From the NCBI RefSeq assembly GCF_900155555.1, contig NZ_FUHN01000008.1, forward strand, positions 256,117-320,116: a stretch of DNA of 64,000 nt, read 5' to 3'. Positions 55,457-64,000 of the stretch are shown here, one piece after another. The position numbers and the translations under genes are program-made. The first letter of the stretch is position 1. Each line of letters opens with the position of its first letter. The DNA is from Mobilibacterium timonense. GTDB taxonomy: Bacteria > Bacillota > Clostridia > Peptostreptococcales > Anaerovoracaceae. The notes under the pieces were generated by a model that saw only the letters and a program-made list of their open reading frames with translations, had not been told where the DNA came from and searched no databases.

Positions 55457-56788
55457 CTAGTTGTCTTCTATTCCCGTCACGGTGACGTTCCTGAGCAGGG
55501 TAACGGCGGGCACGAGCGCAGTGCCGAACTGCCGGGTCTCTCCGGAAAAGCTGAGGCCAGCCATGAGCTCTCTCACGTTGCCGGAGACCGACCCGCCGGT
55601 GACCGTCTTTTCCTGGTCGCCGCAGTGCCAGTACCCCAGGCGTATCTCCCCCGCCATGTCCCCGGTGAGGGGATCCACGTCGAAGCTGGAGAACTCCACC
55701 ACCTCCAGGTAGTCGCCGCTCCGCAGCTCCTCTTCGGAAACTGAGCCGCCCTCCACCTGATAGTTGTAGACAATGGAGCCATCCTCGATGCCCAGGTAGC
55801 TGCAGTACTGGCGGCCGCCCCAGAACCTGCGGGGAACGTTCTCCTCCAGGAGCACCCGGTCCGCCTCGGGGCCGCCCTGGCTGTCGAAGCTGTGGTTTTC
55901 CGGTGAGTTCGGGAGGTATCTGACCTGCCTTATGGTCAGCTTTTCCCGCATCTCCTCCTCCGGGTCGATGGACCTTCCGATCTCCCAGTCGCTGAACTTC
56001 CGGTAGATATTCGCGGCGTTCATCTGGGAAAGGAAGTATTCGTAGATCCGGCAGCTGTCCTCGGTGGAGAGCATGAGATCCGCGGTGCCCATGGCCGGCG
56101 TCGGCCCGGCCTCGAGCCTGTCGCGTCCGTACCGGAAAAGGTCTGTCACGTAGCTCTTCAGCTCCGCCGCGTCGCAGGTGCCGAAGGACGGCAGGCGATA
56201 GAGCTCGATCTCCTTGTCGCCCTTTCTGGCATTCACCACCAGCTCGAGGGTGGACTGAGGGTAGTTCTCCGTGAGATCCACTCCCCTGGAGTTCATGTAG
56301 TGCCTGGTGATGTCCCGAACGAATATCTCGTAGGAATTCATGTATTCCGTGTCCGTCTCAGGGAGACTGTCCATGGTCTCTATGAAGTCCTTTGCTATCC
56401 GGAAAACGTCGGCATCCGCCTCGCCCTCTCCGGCAGCGCCGGTGCCGCCGGACTCCGCGTCGCGGTCATCTTCTTTTTCCATGTCCTCGGGGCCGTGGAG
56501 GGAAAACTCCGGGTTCTTCACGAACTCCGCCTCGGTGAGGAGCTGCGAAATGCAGCTGCGGATCTCCTCGTCAGTGGAGCCCTGGGGGATCTCCATCTGG
56601 GCGCTGCCGGTGAAGCCCTCCTCCAGCGCCCTGTACACGGTGACGGAGGTGTGGCGCGTCTCAACGGCGCGGTTCTGGTCGAGGCGGTGGCGGATGAAAT
56701 AGAACTCCCAGTCTTTTTCAGTTGTATCTGTGAGCTCCCAGGCCCAGGCGTCCGAGGCCCGGAGAGCGTCTGTTATCTTATTTATCAT
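55457..56788 (-). CDS. TldD/PmbA family protein, TldE-like partner
   Basis: The 443-aa protein belongs to the TldD/TldE (PmbA) group: it is downstream of a full TldD and lacks the HExxxH metalloprotease motif, as TldE does. Members act as a heterodimer that degrades unfolded or modified peptides, for instance in maturation of peptide antibiotics. AGGAGTTTTAGAA selects ATG 56788; the earlier ATG has no site. The C-terminal domain with VSGNVRELMAGLSFSGETR and VTLLRNVTVTG is typical. Confidence 0.85.
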   Translation of the reverse strand: MINKITDALRASDAWAWELTDTTEKDWEFYFIRHRLDQNRAVETRHTSVTVYRALEEGFTGSAQMEIPQGSTDEEIRSCISQLLTEAEFVKNPEFSLHGPEDMEKEDDRDAESGGTGAAGEGEADADVFRIAKDFIETMDSLPETDTEYMNSYEIFVRDITRHYMNSRGVDLTENYPQSTLELVVNARKGDKEIELYRLPSFGTCDAAELKSYVTDLFRYGRDRLEAGPTPAMGTADLMLSTEDSCRIYEYFLSQMNAANIYRKFSDWEIGRSIDPEEEMREKLTIRQVRYLPNSPENHSFDSQGGPEADRVLLEENVPRRFWGGRQYCSYLGIEDGSIVYNYQVEGGSVSEEELRSGDYLEVVEFSSFDVDPLTGDMAGEIRLGYWHCGDQEKTVTGGSVSGNVRELMAGLSFSGETRQFGTALVPAVTLLRNVTVTGIEDN

Positions 56789-56922
56789 TTCTAAAACTCC
56801 TGTCGCGTGTGATACCACGCGAATCTCATCTGTGGCGATCCCTGCCGGATCAGCTCGCTCCGTCCTGTCTCACCTGCATTATGCATCGGCACGGCGCGGG
56901 CATCGCTTCCGCCGACACGATC

Positions 56923-58356
56923 TTAACCAAGTCTTGCCCTGGCCTTGAGGTAAGGGCCGCCGTCGGCCACCTTGACCCACTCCTTGTGGCCCTTGCCGCA
57001 GCCACCGTTTCCTTCGATGACCCTGTCAGTGGAGGCCATCGAGACCGACTTCAGCAGGTCCGGCACGAAGCCGGTGAGGACCACAGGCGCCACCATCTTG
57101 CCGGTGAGCCTGCCGTTCAGGATCTCGTAGCCTCTTGAGACGATGCACTGGATGCCCCAGTGTTTCGGGTCCTCCATTCCGCTGTCCATGCCCTGGAGCA
57201 GGTAGCCGTGTTCTATCGACGCGATCATGTCATCCAGACTGTCGCTACCCGAGTCGAAGACCGTGTTGGTCATCCTGGTGTAAGCCTTGTGGGCGAAGTT
57301 CTGGCGCTTGCCGTTCCCGGTAGGCCTGATGCCAAGGCGCTCTGCCGCAAGTGCGTCGCAGATGCCGGCCTTGAGTATTCCGCGGTCGATCTCCGTCACG
57401 TCTCCGGCCAGGGTACCCTCGTCGTCAAAGGCGTATGCGGTGACGCTCTCGTCACAGAGGGCGCCCTCGTGCATGGTCACCAGGTCTGAGCCTACGCGCT
57501 GGCCCATGTGATCCGCAGCGATAGCCCTGTGCTTCACGAACATGTCCATCTCCACGCCGTGGCCGAATGCCTCGTGGGCGATGAGACCGGTGACGTCCGG
57601 TGCCGTGATTATGTCGTAGGTGCCGGCGGGCACGGGCTCCGCGTCCAGCATTTTCACGGCCATGTCCGCGGCCCTGTCCACCTTGTCCAGCAGGCCCCTG
57701 AACATCTCCGGCCCCCGGCAGCCGGACACGACCTCGTAGGCCATGCGGTTCCTCCCGTCCCTGGCGGCGACCACGGCTGACATGGCCTCAGAGTAGACGT
57801 AGCTCTGGCGGAGGTATCTGTTCGGCGTGATGAACATCTTGGAAATGTGAGTGGACTGGGCCCTGAGGATGGTCTCCACTATTTCCTCTGAGGCCTCCAG
57901 GCCCTTGCGGGTGATCTCCTCCAGGAGCTCCATTATCTCCCGGACGACCGCCTTCTCAGGCAGGACCTCAGTCTCCTTTTCCACGAAAAGCTCTTTTTCC
58001 TCGTCCGCCAGGACTCCCGTTTCGTAGACCTGCGTACCGGTGAGCCTGAGGAGCTCCAGCTGGGCGTCCAGCTCCTTCCGGATCCTGCCGGCCAGCGCGG
58101 GGATGTCGTCCCTGTCAAAATCGTTGAAGGCGTACTCGCTGTACAGGCCGTCCCTGCAGACTCTCACCACGTTGCCGCGCTCGGTGGTCATGGTGCTGTG
58201 GCTGGCCTGCCGGCCGCTGCGGGAGCACACGAGGGTAAGCCCCGGCGAGTCGGTGGACAGCACGCTGACGTAGTCGTAATCCGGGCGCAGGAGCTCCACC
58301 AGCTCCTTCATGGCACCGGATATGCTGTTGAGATATGTCGAAAATGGTGCTTTCAT
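56923..58356 (-). CDS. tldD: TldD family metalloprotease
   Basis: The 477-aa protein carries the zinc motif HEAFGHGVE (HExxxH), the substrate loop GLIAHEAFGHG, NRLYLRQSY-like NRYLRQSYVYSEA and the C-terminal GGCGKGHKEWVKVADGGPYL. It is the catalytic half of the TldD/TldE peptidase. The start at ATG 58356 follows AGGAGAACACAAT, the last of three tandem ribosome-site repeats. The TldE-like gene follows 134 bp later. Confidence 0.93.
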   Translation of the reverse strand: MKAPFSTYLNSISGAMKELVELLRPDYDYVSVLSTDSPGLTLVCSRSGRQASHSTMTTERGNVVRVCRDGLYSEYAFNDFDRDDIPALAGRIRKELDAQLELLRLTGTQVYETGVLADEEKELFVEKETEVLPEKAVVREIMELLEEITRKGLEASEEIVETILRAQSTHISKMFITPNRYLRQSYVYSEAMSAVVAARDGRNRMAYEVVSGCRGPEMFRGLLDKVDRAADMAVKMLDAEPVPAGTYDIITAPDVTGLIAHEAFGHGVEMDMFVKHRAIAADHMGQRVGSDLVTMHEGALCDESVTAYAFDDEGTLAGDVTEIDRGILKAGICDALAAERLGIRPTGNGKRQNFAHKAYTRMTNTVFDSGSDSLDDMIASIEHGYLLQGMDSGMEDPKHWGIQCIVSRGYEILNGRLTGKMVAPVVLTGFVPDLLKSVSMASTDRVIEGNGGCGKGHKEWVKVADGGPYLKARARLG

Positions 58357-58359
58357 ATT

Positions 58360-58395
58360 GTGTTCTCCTGGTATTTCTCCTGGTATCTCTCCTGG
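58360..58395 (-). repeat. Three tandem 12-bp repeats each carrying a Shine-Dalgarno sequence
   Basis: On the minus strand CCAGGAGAGATA, CCAGGAGAAATA and CCAGGAGAACAC follow each other and end four bases before the tldD ATG. Each has AGGAGA. Slippage would change the number of ribosome-binding sites. Confidence 0.75.
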
Positions 58396-58528
58396 AAAAA
58401 ACGGGTGGCAGTGCGAGGTGCCGCGGCAAAGGCGGCAGGCGTCCCGCGGCGCGGATTCCGGCACTGCAGAGGCTATTATACCATGATATGGGGGAATGGC
58501 GCAGTGGGATCCATCTGGCGATCATACG

Positions 58529-58561
58529 AAAAAAGAGCGGAAGGATCAGCTCCCCCGCTCT
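58529..58561 (-). terminator. Terminator of the truncated surface-protein gene
   Basis: On the minus strand AGAGCGG and CCGCTCT pair around a 14-base loop, followed by six T. It lies 90 bp past the stop of the sorting-signal fragment and before tldD. Confidence 0.75.
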
Positions 58562-58650
58562 TCCGTGTTTTTGCATCATTCCCAGACGGCGGGCTGCACG
58601 CAGGCGTTTTTTATCTCTGCTGCAGGCAGCGCCGAGGCGCGAATGCCGGA

Positions 58651-58785
58651 CTACCTGCGCCGTGCGACCTTTTTCCTGGCCGCAAGAAGCGACATAAGGG
58701 CTATCGACAGCACCAGCGTACCGGCGTAAAGCCCGGTGTGGGTCTCGTCCCCTGTTCTCGGACCAGCACCGCTGCTTTCAGGGCG
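58651..58785 (-). pseudogene. C-terminal cell-wall sorting signal of a truncated surface protein
   Basis: The 44-codon frame reads a Gly/Ser/Pro linker, GPRTGDETH as a variant LPxTG sortase motif, a hydrophobic segment LYAGTLVLSIALMSLLA and the positive tail ARKKVARRR, then TAG and a terminator. No start exists: the frame meets a TAA at 58786-58788, right at the edge of the recombinase-restriction module. It is the anchor end of a surface protein whose body has been lost or separated. Confidence 0.7.
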
Positions 58786-58823
58786 TTACCAATGTATCGA
58801 TTCTTCATTGGCTATTTTTCCCG

Positions 58824-59753
58824 TTACATCAGATTCGACAAAGACCTCATTACCAGATCAACGTCCTGGTTCTCAAGTTCCTGAATTATATGCAGATATG
58901 TTTTCTGCGTAGTAGTCATACTGGCGTGGCCAAGACGTCTTGCTACGCTTGGCAGTGAAACGCCTGCAAAAAGAAGTATGGACGCATGTGTGTGCCGAAG
59001 TCCATGTACAGAAATAACAGGTATGTTCAACTTGTTGCAATGGCTTTCCAGTATATCGTTCACTGTGGAGTTATAGACCTTCTCGTTCGGCACAAATATA
59101 GGCCTGTCTTGAGGAAGGTCCTTAACCAGCGTTGCGAACTGCATGACGACCTGCCAGTCGATCTGTATTTTCCTTACTGAAGACTTATTCTTCGTTGGAG
59201 AAAAGCCACCTCCATCTTTATAATTCCATGTTTTATTGACCGATACAGTCTGGTGCGCAAAATCGAAGTCAGCCGGAGTTATCGCAAGCGCTTCGGAAAA
59301 ACGCATGCCCGTCTTCGCTATCAAAAGAATGAACCAGTCCCAGCTGACCTGATCACCCAGATCCAGTCCTTTTAACAGAGTGTGAAGTTCAAATTGATTG
59401 AGATATTTGATCTTCTTTTTTGACGGTGTTTTCCCCTTTATTATCACCTTTCTTGTCGGATCTCTGGGAATGAGGCCTTCGTCGACCGCATCCAGAACAG
59501 CGCCCTTGAGCTGATGGTGAAAATCCATGGTCGTCTGCCGCTCATGCTCTCTTGCATATTCATTTATTATCTGTTGATACGCAATCCTGCTCACATCGCA
59601 GAGCTTCAGATCAGGCGCAAGCTTTTCGACCCATTTCAGGCTCATTTTGTACTTGGATAATGTGACGTCTCTGATAGCACCCTCTTTATATACAGACACC
59701 CAGTTGTTGAAATAATCCACAAGGTGATCAGTTGATTGAAATTCATTCAGCAT
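58824..59753 (-). CDS. Tyrosine recombinase (site-specific integrase) linked to the type I restriction module
   Basis: The 309-aa protein has an N-terminal SAM-like core-binding domain and the catalytic set Arg151 (TGMRFSE), His250-x2-Arg253 (HGLRHTHA), His276 (LGHASM) and nucleophile Tyr286 (TQKTYLHI). AAAAGGAG precedes the ATG. Recombinases next to hsdR/hsdS often invert hsdS segments and change specificity; alternatively it is the integrase of the island that broke the adjacent surface-protein gene. An inverted pair CCAATG/CATTGG (58790-58812) just downstream is a possible recombination core. Confidence 0.9.
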   Translation of the reverse strand: MLNEFQSTDHLVDYFNNWVSVYKEGAIRDVTLSKYKMSLKWVEKLAPDLKLCDVSRIAYQQIINEYAREHERQTTMDFHHQLKGAVLDAVDEGLIPRDPTRKVIIKGKTPSKKKIKYLNQFELHTLLKGLDLGDQVSWDWFILLIAKTGMRFSEALAITPADFDFAHQTVSVNKTWNYKDGGGFSPTKNKSSVRKIQIDWQVVMQFATLVKDLPQDRPIFVPNEKVYNSTVNDILESHCNKLNIPVISVHGLRHTHASILLFAGVSLPSVARRLGHASMTTTQKTYLHIIQELENQDVDLVMRSLSNLM

Positions 59754-59799
59754 AAAATAATTCTCCTTTTATGCCAATGAAGAACCGACCTTCATCCGA

Positions 59800-62700
59800 T
59801 CATTTCTCACCAGTCTCTTCATCATCTGGCTCAGGGATATCAAATCCACCCGAGAGCACGAAGTCTGTCAGGAGCTTATTTGCACGATTTCTGACCTTAA
59901 ACGGAGGCATAGAATGTCCTTCTTTCTTCGTAAAATACTCCTGCGCTTTATCTCTCACAACTGTGGATTTGAGTTCATCAAATCTGCCGTATTCGTTCAG
60001 ATTGTTCTTTGTTGGATGTGCATCCATCACTTTTCTCAGAAGCTCCTCCGAACACCCGGTGATCTCTACCAGTCGACTGATCTGTTCATCCTTCTCACTT
60101 TTCGCATACTGTGTAAGATAGTCCTGAAAAGTCCTCCCCTCCTCCAGGACCGCATCTCCCGTCTGAACATCGTGCAGGAACAGGTTCGCATGCTTCTGGT
60201 CTTCTTGAGAGAGGAATGCAAACGATTTGTGCAGTTCAGCCAGAGTCTCGTCCAACTCCACCGGATCCACATCTGGATCACTGAGTTGCTTCTTCCACTT
60301 CTCAAATCTTGAATTCATGTAATTCTGATCTATCACACCTGTATTCTGCTCTGAGAGATACGGATCGATCGGGAATGTTATTTCTCCATCCTCAACTCCA
60401 TCAGGCCCTCCATCTCTTCTAAGTTCTTTATAACGCATAAGAAGGATCTCATACTGGTCTTCCGTTGGGATCAAAGGGATCATCACTTCTTCCCTTTCGT
60501 CCTCAGCATCGATCTTTGAGGAGTATTCTTTTTTATCCCAACTGAATCCCTGAATTTTTGCTGCCTGCAGGTAAGTCGAAAATTCCCGGAACAATTTGGC
60601 GAACTTAGCTTTAGACGGTGTGTCATCCGGCAACCGGTCAAGATCTGTGATCCCTGCGCTTTTGAAGATCTCTTTCATATCCAGGAATGACTCATTCATA
60701 TGTCTCACATTATCTGGAAGATGGTCCGCAAAAAGGCCCTGCGGCCTGTCGCCAGAGAACAGCTTTACCGCATCCTCTATGTTCCTTTTCATCGTGTGAG
60801 GCATCCTGTAGTATCTGATGGATCCGAACGGCTTCTCATTAATGTTGAACAGTCTGTTCGTCCTTGAAAAAGCCTGTATAAGGTTCTCATACACCAACAC
60901 CTTGTCGAGATAGAGCGTATTGATCCATTTTGAATCGAACCCTGTAAGCATCTGGTTCACAACTATGAGAAGATCCAGTTGTTTTTCACTGTCTATACGA
61001 TCATATGGCCTCTTGTGCGCCAGCCTGGCCGATACATCCTTCTTAAACTTTCCATATCCACCGATATCGAAATGCTGATCGTACATCTGATTGTAATCTT
61101 CAAGCATCTCCTTCAGGCCATCCTCCTTGTCAAGGGAACGCTTCCCGCCCTTGTTGTCGATACTCGGATCAAAGAGACCGGTGACCTTCAATTCCGGAAA
61201 TCTCTGGCGGAATTTCTTGTAATATCTGATCGCCTCCGGGATACTCGATGTGGCAAATATGGCATGAAACTTGTTGTTTCGGCTCATGGTAAACCAGTTT
61301 TCTGCGATATCCTCTACCACTGCGTTCTGATATTCATCTGTGAGCCACGCCTCAGCCTCAACATAGTCTTCAATTCCGCGATGGCAATTTCCGTCTTCAA
61401 GCAACCTGCCGGCCATCGGGACTTCATCTGGCGACATGTAGTGATAGTATTTTTTGCTCATCGTCGGATCTTTGACCGCCTCTTCTTCTGACGAAGCACC
61501 CGACTTCTGCAGCGCCACCCTTTTCCTCAGATCCCGGTCTTTGTACACCATAACCATGGTCGGATCAAATCCGAGGACGTTTTTATCTCTTATGCCATCT
61601 GCAATGCTGTACCTATGAAGTTCATCGCCGAAAATGTCCGCCGTTGTGGTCAGCAGTTTTTCATTCTCCTGAAAAACAGGCGTGCCCGAAAAGCCGAAGA
61701 ATAACGCATTTGGAAAAGTCTTCTTGATGATCGCAAGCATATCGCCAAACGTAGAACGATGGCATTCGTCAATAATGAACACTATCCTCTTTTTCTGTAT
61801 CTTTTCCAGATCCTTTGACTGCATTTTTACATCGGCGTCTTCCTTGATATTGCTCATCTTCTGGATAGAAGAAACTATCAAGGTGTTTTTAGTGTCCGTG
61901 CTTGTCAGCTTCGATATCAGAGCAACCGTGTCCTCTGTTTCCTGTACATCGTCGATGTTATCAGAAAATGCCTGGTATTCCTTTAATGACTGAGTGCCCA
62001 GCTCTATGCGGTCCATCAGAAACACGACCTTATCAGCGTCCATGGAGCTTGCGATAAGCTGGGCAGATTTAAAGGATGTCATTGTTTTACCCGAACCTGT
62101 TGTATGCCAAACGTATCCTCCAAGCTGGTTGCCTTCTGACCAGTCGTTCTTGGAAACCTTGTCGGATATCTTGTTTGCCGCATAGTACTGGTAACTGCGC
62201 ATTACTTTCAGAACGCCATCTGAGTCGTCTGCAACGGTATAGAATCCAATAAGCTGATGCGCCATCGGAATGGAAAGGATCGTAGAAGCTATGGTCCTCC
62301 AGTCGTTGATCGGCTCGTTGTTAAAATCCGCCCAGTGAAAATAAAAGTCCGGATTAAACTTGCCGTCCGGTCCCGGATTGGCAAAATACAATGTTTCTTC
62401 CGGATTCATCGCAACAAAGATCTGGACCAGAGAAAACAGGCCGGTGTAGACACCTTCATGAGCATACTTCTCGATCTGATTCACCGCCTCCTGAACTGGT
62501 ACCCCTGTCTTCTTCAACTCAATATGAAAAACAGGCATGCCGTTTATAAGGAGCATGAGATCTCCCCGTCTGTCCTGAAGCACCTCCTCATGACGGTGGA
62601 ACTGTGGCTGCTCTACGATCTGGTAACGGCTCTGCCCAGCCGCGATCTCCTGCCGATCGTATATTTTCAGGCTTACCTCTTTACCATAATGGAGCTTGTC

Positions 62701-62991
62701 CTCCGGATTTTTACGTGTTATAGCTACAGTTTTTCCGTTGATGAAACCATTTATGGCATGAGGTGTGCGGGCATTTTTCACCTGTTCCAGGAGCTCATCC
62801 ATTTCTTCATCTATGAGAGGACAGTCATTGAGCCTGTCGATATTTCTGTTGTTTTCGAAAAGGATATCTGCCCAGTTCTTTATCAAATCCTTTTCAGTAG
62901 GATTGCAGATTACTTCCTTCTCCCATCCATAACTCTGCAATGCAGCGATAAGAGCTCTTTCAAAATCAGCCTCTTTCTCAAAATGATCCAT
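59800..62991 (-). CDS. hsdR: Type I restriction enzyme, R subunit
   Basis: The 1063-aa protein has an N-terminal PD-(D/E)xK nuclease (RRGDLMLLI with Asp144; FHIELKK with Glu158 and Lys160), Walker A HTTGSGKTMTS (about 296-306), DECH box (IIDECHRST, 408-411) and the helicase C-terminal motifs near LLIVVNQMLTGFDS and QAFSRTNRLFN. It translocates DNA and cuts when HsdS/HsdM meet unmodified sites. It starts 15 bp after hsdS behind AGGAGC, and precedes the recombinase gene. hsdM is not in the window and is expected to the right. Confidence 0.96.
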   Translation of the reverse strand: MDHFEKEADFERALIAALQSYGWEKEVICNPTEKDLIKNWADILFENNRNIDRLNDCPLIDEEMDELLEQVKNARTPHAINGFINGKTVAITRKNPEDKLHYGKEVSLKIYDRQEIAAGQSRYQIVEQPQFHRHEEVLQDRRGDLMLLINGMPVFHIELKKTGVPVQEAVNQIEKYAHEGVYTGLFSLVQIFVAMNPEETLYFANPGPDGKFNPDFYFHWADFNNEPINDWRTIASTILSIPMAHQLIGFYTVADDSDGVLKVMRSYQYYAANKISDKVSKNDWSEGNQLGGYVWHTTGSGKTMTSFKSAQLIASSMDADKVVFLMDRIELGTQSLKEYQAFSDNIDDVQETEDTVALISKLTSTDTKNTLIVSSIQKMSNIKEDADVKMQSKDLEKIQKKRIVFIIDECHRSTFGDMLAIIKKTFPNALFFGFSGTPVFQENEKLLTTTADIFGDELHRYSIADGIRDKNVLGFDPTMVMVYKDRDLRKRVALQKSGASSEEEAVKDPTMSKKYYHYMSPDEVPMAGRLLEDGNCHRGIEDYVEAEAWLTDEYQNAVVEDIAENWFTMSRNNKFHAIFATSSIPEAIRYYKKFRQRFPELKVTGLFDPSIDNKGGKRSLDKEDGLKEMLEDYNQMYDQHFDIGGYGKFKKDVSARLAHKRPYDRIDSEKQLDLLIVVNQMLTGFDSKWINTLYLDKVLVYENLIQAFSRTNRLFNINEKPFGSIRYYRMPHTMKRNIEDAVKLFSGDRPQGLFADHLPDNVRHMNESFLDMKEIFKSAGITDLDRLPDDTPSKAKFAKLFREFSTYLQAAKIQGFSWDKKEYSSKIDAEDEREEVMIPLIPTEDQYEILLMRYKELRRDGGPDGVEDGEITFPIDPYLSEQNTGVIDQNYMNSRFEKWKKQLSDPDVDPVELDETLAELHKSFAFLSQEDQKHANLFLHDVQTGDAVLEEGRTFQDYLTQYAKSEKDEQISRLVEITGCSEELLRKVMDAHPTKNNLNEYGRFDELKSTVVRDKAQEYFTKKEGHSMPPFKVRNRANKLLTDFVLSGGFDIPEPDDEETGEK

Positions 62992-63006
62992 AATAATTGC
63001 TCCTGT

Positions 63007-64000
63007 TTATAGTGTTATTAAACTTTTTCCCTCTCGTTGATGAAGGGTGATAAGGTTGTCGAGGCTCTTAAAGTAACGCCCAATCAATCGCTGTTCCTCT
63101 ATGTCTTGCGGAAGCGTCAGCGTTGTCTCAAAGAAATCGGCCGGCGCAATATTCAATAATCCATGGTTCCTAGCACCTTCAGCAGCAACAGCTTGAACGC
63201 CTTTATGCCAGAGGTCAGTATCATAATATGACACCAGATAGTCCGAGTCTGTCTTGCTATCATCAAGAATCCGGAACACGATATAAAGCGTTGATAATAC
63301 GCCACTTTCATAGCGGTCAAGACGTTTTATCGCTCCCCACGGGGCATCTGCTGAAGTGCTCTTGTTGTACGCAAATTCGCCTTTACGGACAAGGTAATAA
63401 CCGCTCACATCTTTACTGGCGATTCGTTTATCGAAGAACTCATTTTGATCGATTAACCCGTATTGAGCCGAAATCGTTAGTGGAAGAGTAGATTTCAAAT
63501 CTTGATTCTTGCGTGTGATTCGCTCAACTACATCTCCCAACTTACGCTGTTCCCAAGGGTCAGTAAATCCTGGAAATCTTATTTCCGGGACAGTCCCCCC
63601 ATTTTTCGGAAACATTTTTTGAAGCATACCATTTTTAAATTTTTTGTACGAGTCAAGCTCACGCTGATGAAGGGTGATAAGGTTGTCGAGTTGAGCAAGA
63701 TACTTGCCAATTCGTATTTGCTCAGCCTTGTTTGGCAACAGTAAGTCTATGCCCATTAGTGTTTCAGCATTGAGTTTTGCACGACCCCCGCCGACCAAAA
63801 GTGACTCAATATCCGCTTGACTAATGGCATAGGCAAGGAATTGATTGTCTGCACAATCATACTTTCCTTGTAGAACGTGAGCGTGATTATTGACCCAAAT
63901 TCTCCCTTTTACGCACTTTACAGGATAATTTTTAAGGTCATTCGCTCCATCTTCTGCGACAAGGATAAACTCACCATCGTGAGTATATCCATCTACATAG
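63007..64000 (-). CDS. hsdS: Type I restriction enzyme specificity subunit, 5' end beyond the window
   Basis: At least 330 residues are open to the window edge. A first target-recognition domain enters from the right (ending near GGGRAKLNAETLMGIDLLLP), then the conserved coiled spacer IGKYLAQLDNLITLHQREL, a second target-recognition domain beginning PWEQRKLGDVVERI, and a C-terminal spacer IGRYFKSLDNLITLHQREG that ends soon after. The two spacers contain an identical 26-bp DNA repeat (63038-63063 and 63665-63690). The protein lacks the long second coil of many HsdS proteins. The base composition is more AT-rich than the core genes to the left. Confidence 0.92.
   Translation of the reverse strand, partial: YVDGYTHDGEFILVAEDGANDLKNYPVKCVKGRIWVNNHAHVLQGKYDCADNQFLAYAISQADIESLLVGGGRAKLNAETLMGIDLLLPNKAEQIRIGKYLAQLDNLITLHQRELDSYKKFKNGMLQKMFPKNGGTVPEIRFPGFTDPWEQRKLGDVVERITRKNQDLKSTLPLTISAQYGLIDQNEFFDKRIASKDVSGYYLVRKGEFAYNKSTSADAPWGAIKRLDRYESGVLSTLYIVFRILDDSKTDSDYLVSYYDTDLWHKGVQAVAAEGARNHGLLNIAPADFFETTLTLPQDIEEQRLIGRYFKSLDNLITLHQREGKSLITL
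63038..63690. repeat. 26-bp identical direct repeats inside hsdS
   Basis: 63038-63063 and 63665-63690 are identical over 26 bp and encode the LDNLITLHQR spacer in both halves of hsdS. Recombination between them would remove exactly one target-recognition domain; exchange with a silent hsdS copy outside the window would swap domains. Confidence 0.85.

Noticed and set aside
58360-58395. Short CRISPR-like array
   Set aside because: The 12-bp units are contiguous without spacers and carry ribosome sites; this is a simple tandem repeat.
1-64000. tRNA or rRNA genes
   Set aside because: No tRNA cloverleaf or rRNA segment was recognised on either strand; the only tRNA-like ends belong to tmRNA.

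Overview
The window is a chromosomal segment of a Gram-positive anaerobe, most likely a member of the Clostridia (Bacillota). Pointers are Firmicutes-type gene order (SRP RNA-dnaX-ybaB-recR; S10-spc-alpha ribosomal cluster with adk, map, infA and zinc-ribbon S14), a two-subunit Fe-S L-serine dehydratase, butyrate kinase, ferredoxin-dependent proteins, a ScdA/Ric di-iron repair protein and strong Shine-Dalgarno sites before nearly every gene. Genus-level assignment is not possible from the sequence alone; an amino-acid-fermenting gut-type clostridium is a reasonable inference.

Layout. 1-6450 is a worn accessory stretch: an IS200/IS605-type insertion that cuts a nitroreductase gene (operon partner EFR1 ferrodoxin-flavodoxin, divergent HxlR regulator), a patatin-like lipase, a doubly truncated beta-helix surface-protein remnant, an EamA exporter, a zinc-ribbon protein and frameshifted fragments. 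6488-16145 holds tmRNA (minus strand) and an amino-acid/peptide catabolism block: L-serine dehydratase beta and alpha, a PepV-like dipeptidase, PepD, a membrane transporter, a GPH-type symporter and an M42 aminopeptidase. Two FCD-type GntR regulators sit tail to tail next to it (16266-17552), and one has an operator-like motif that recurs before the transporter-pepD-pepV operon. 17710-24252 looks like one operon (thioesterase, CDF metal exporter, uvrB, uvrA). MscS, ThrH, an NhaC-type antiporter, butyrate kinase and an EAL/PAS/degenerate-GGDEF protein follow. 31584-32660 has a divergent ferredoxin/Ric pair around a 22-bp palindrome.

32746-36062 is recR-ybaB-dnaX plus SRP RNA with a consensus promoter. 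36190-51683 is one long minus-strand ribosomal cluster from rpsJ to rplQ; it has two candidate regulatory leaders, one before rpsJ with an intrinsic terminator and one between rpmJ and rpsM with mutually exclusive hairpins.

The most striking non-coding object is 52299-53165 (plus strand): about 850 nt without a gene, with a TATAAT box, many strong local hairpins and an intrinsic terminator. It is a candidate large ornate structured RNA, transcribed divergently from the S10 operon. After it come a MurE-like ligase lacking the usual DNPR motif, a zinc-ribbon protein and a TldE/TldD pair. The right end (58651-64000) is a type I restriction module (hsdS, hsdR, tyrosine recombinase) that abuts a 5'-truncated sorting-signal remnant of a surface protein; hsdS runs off the window.
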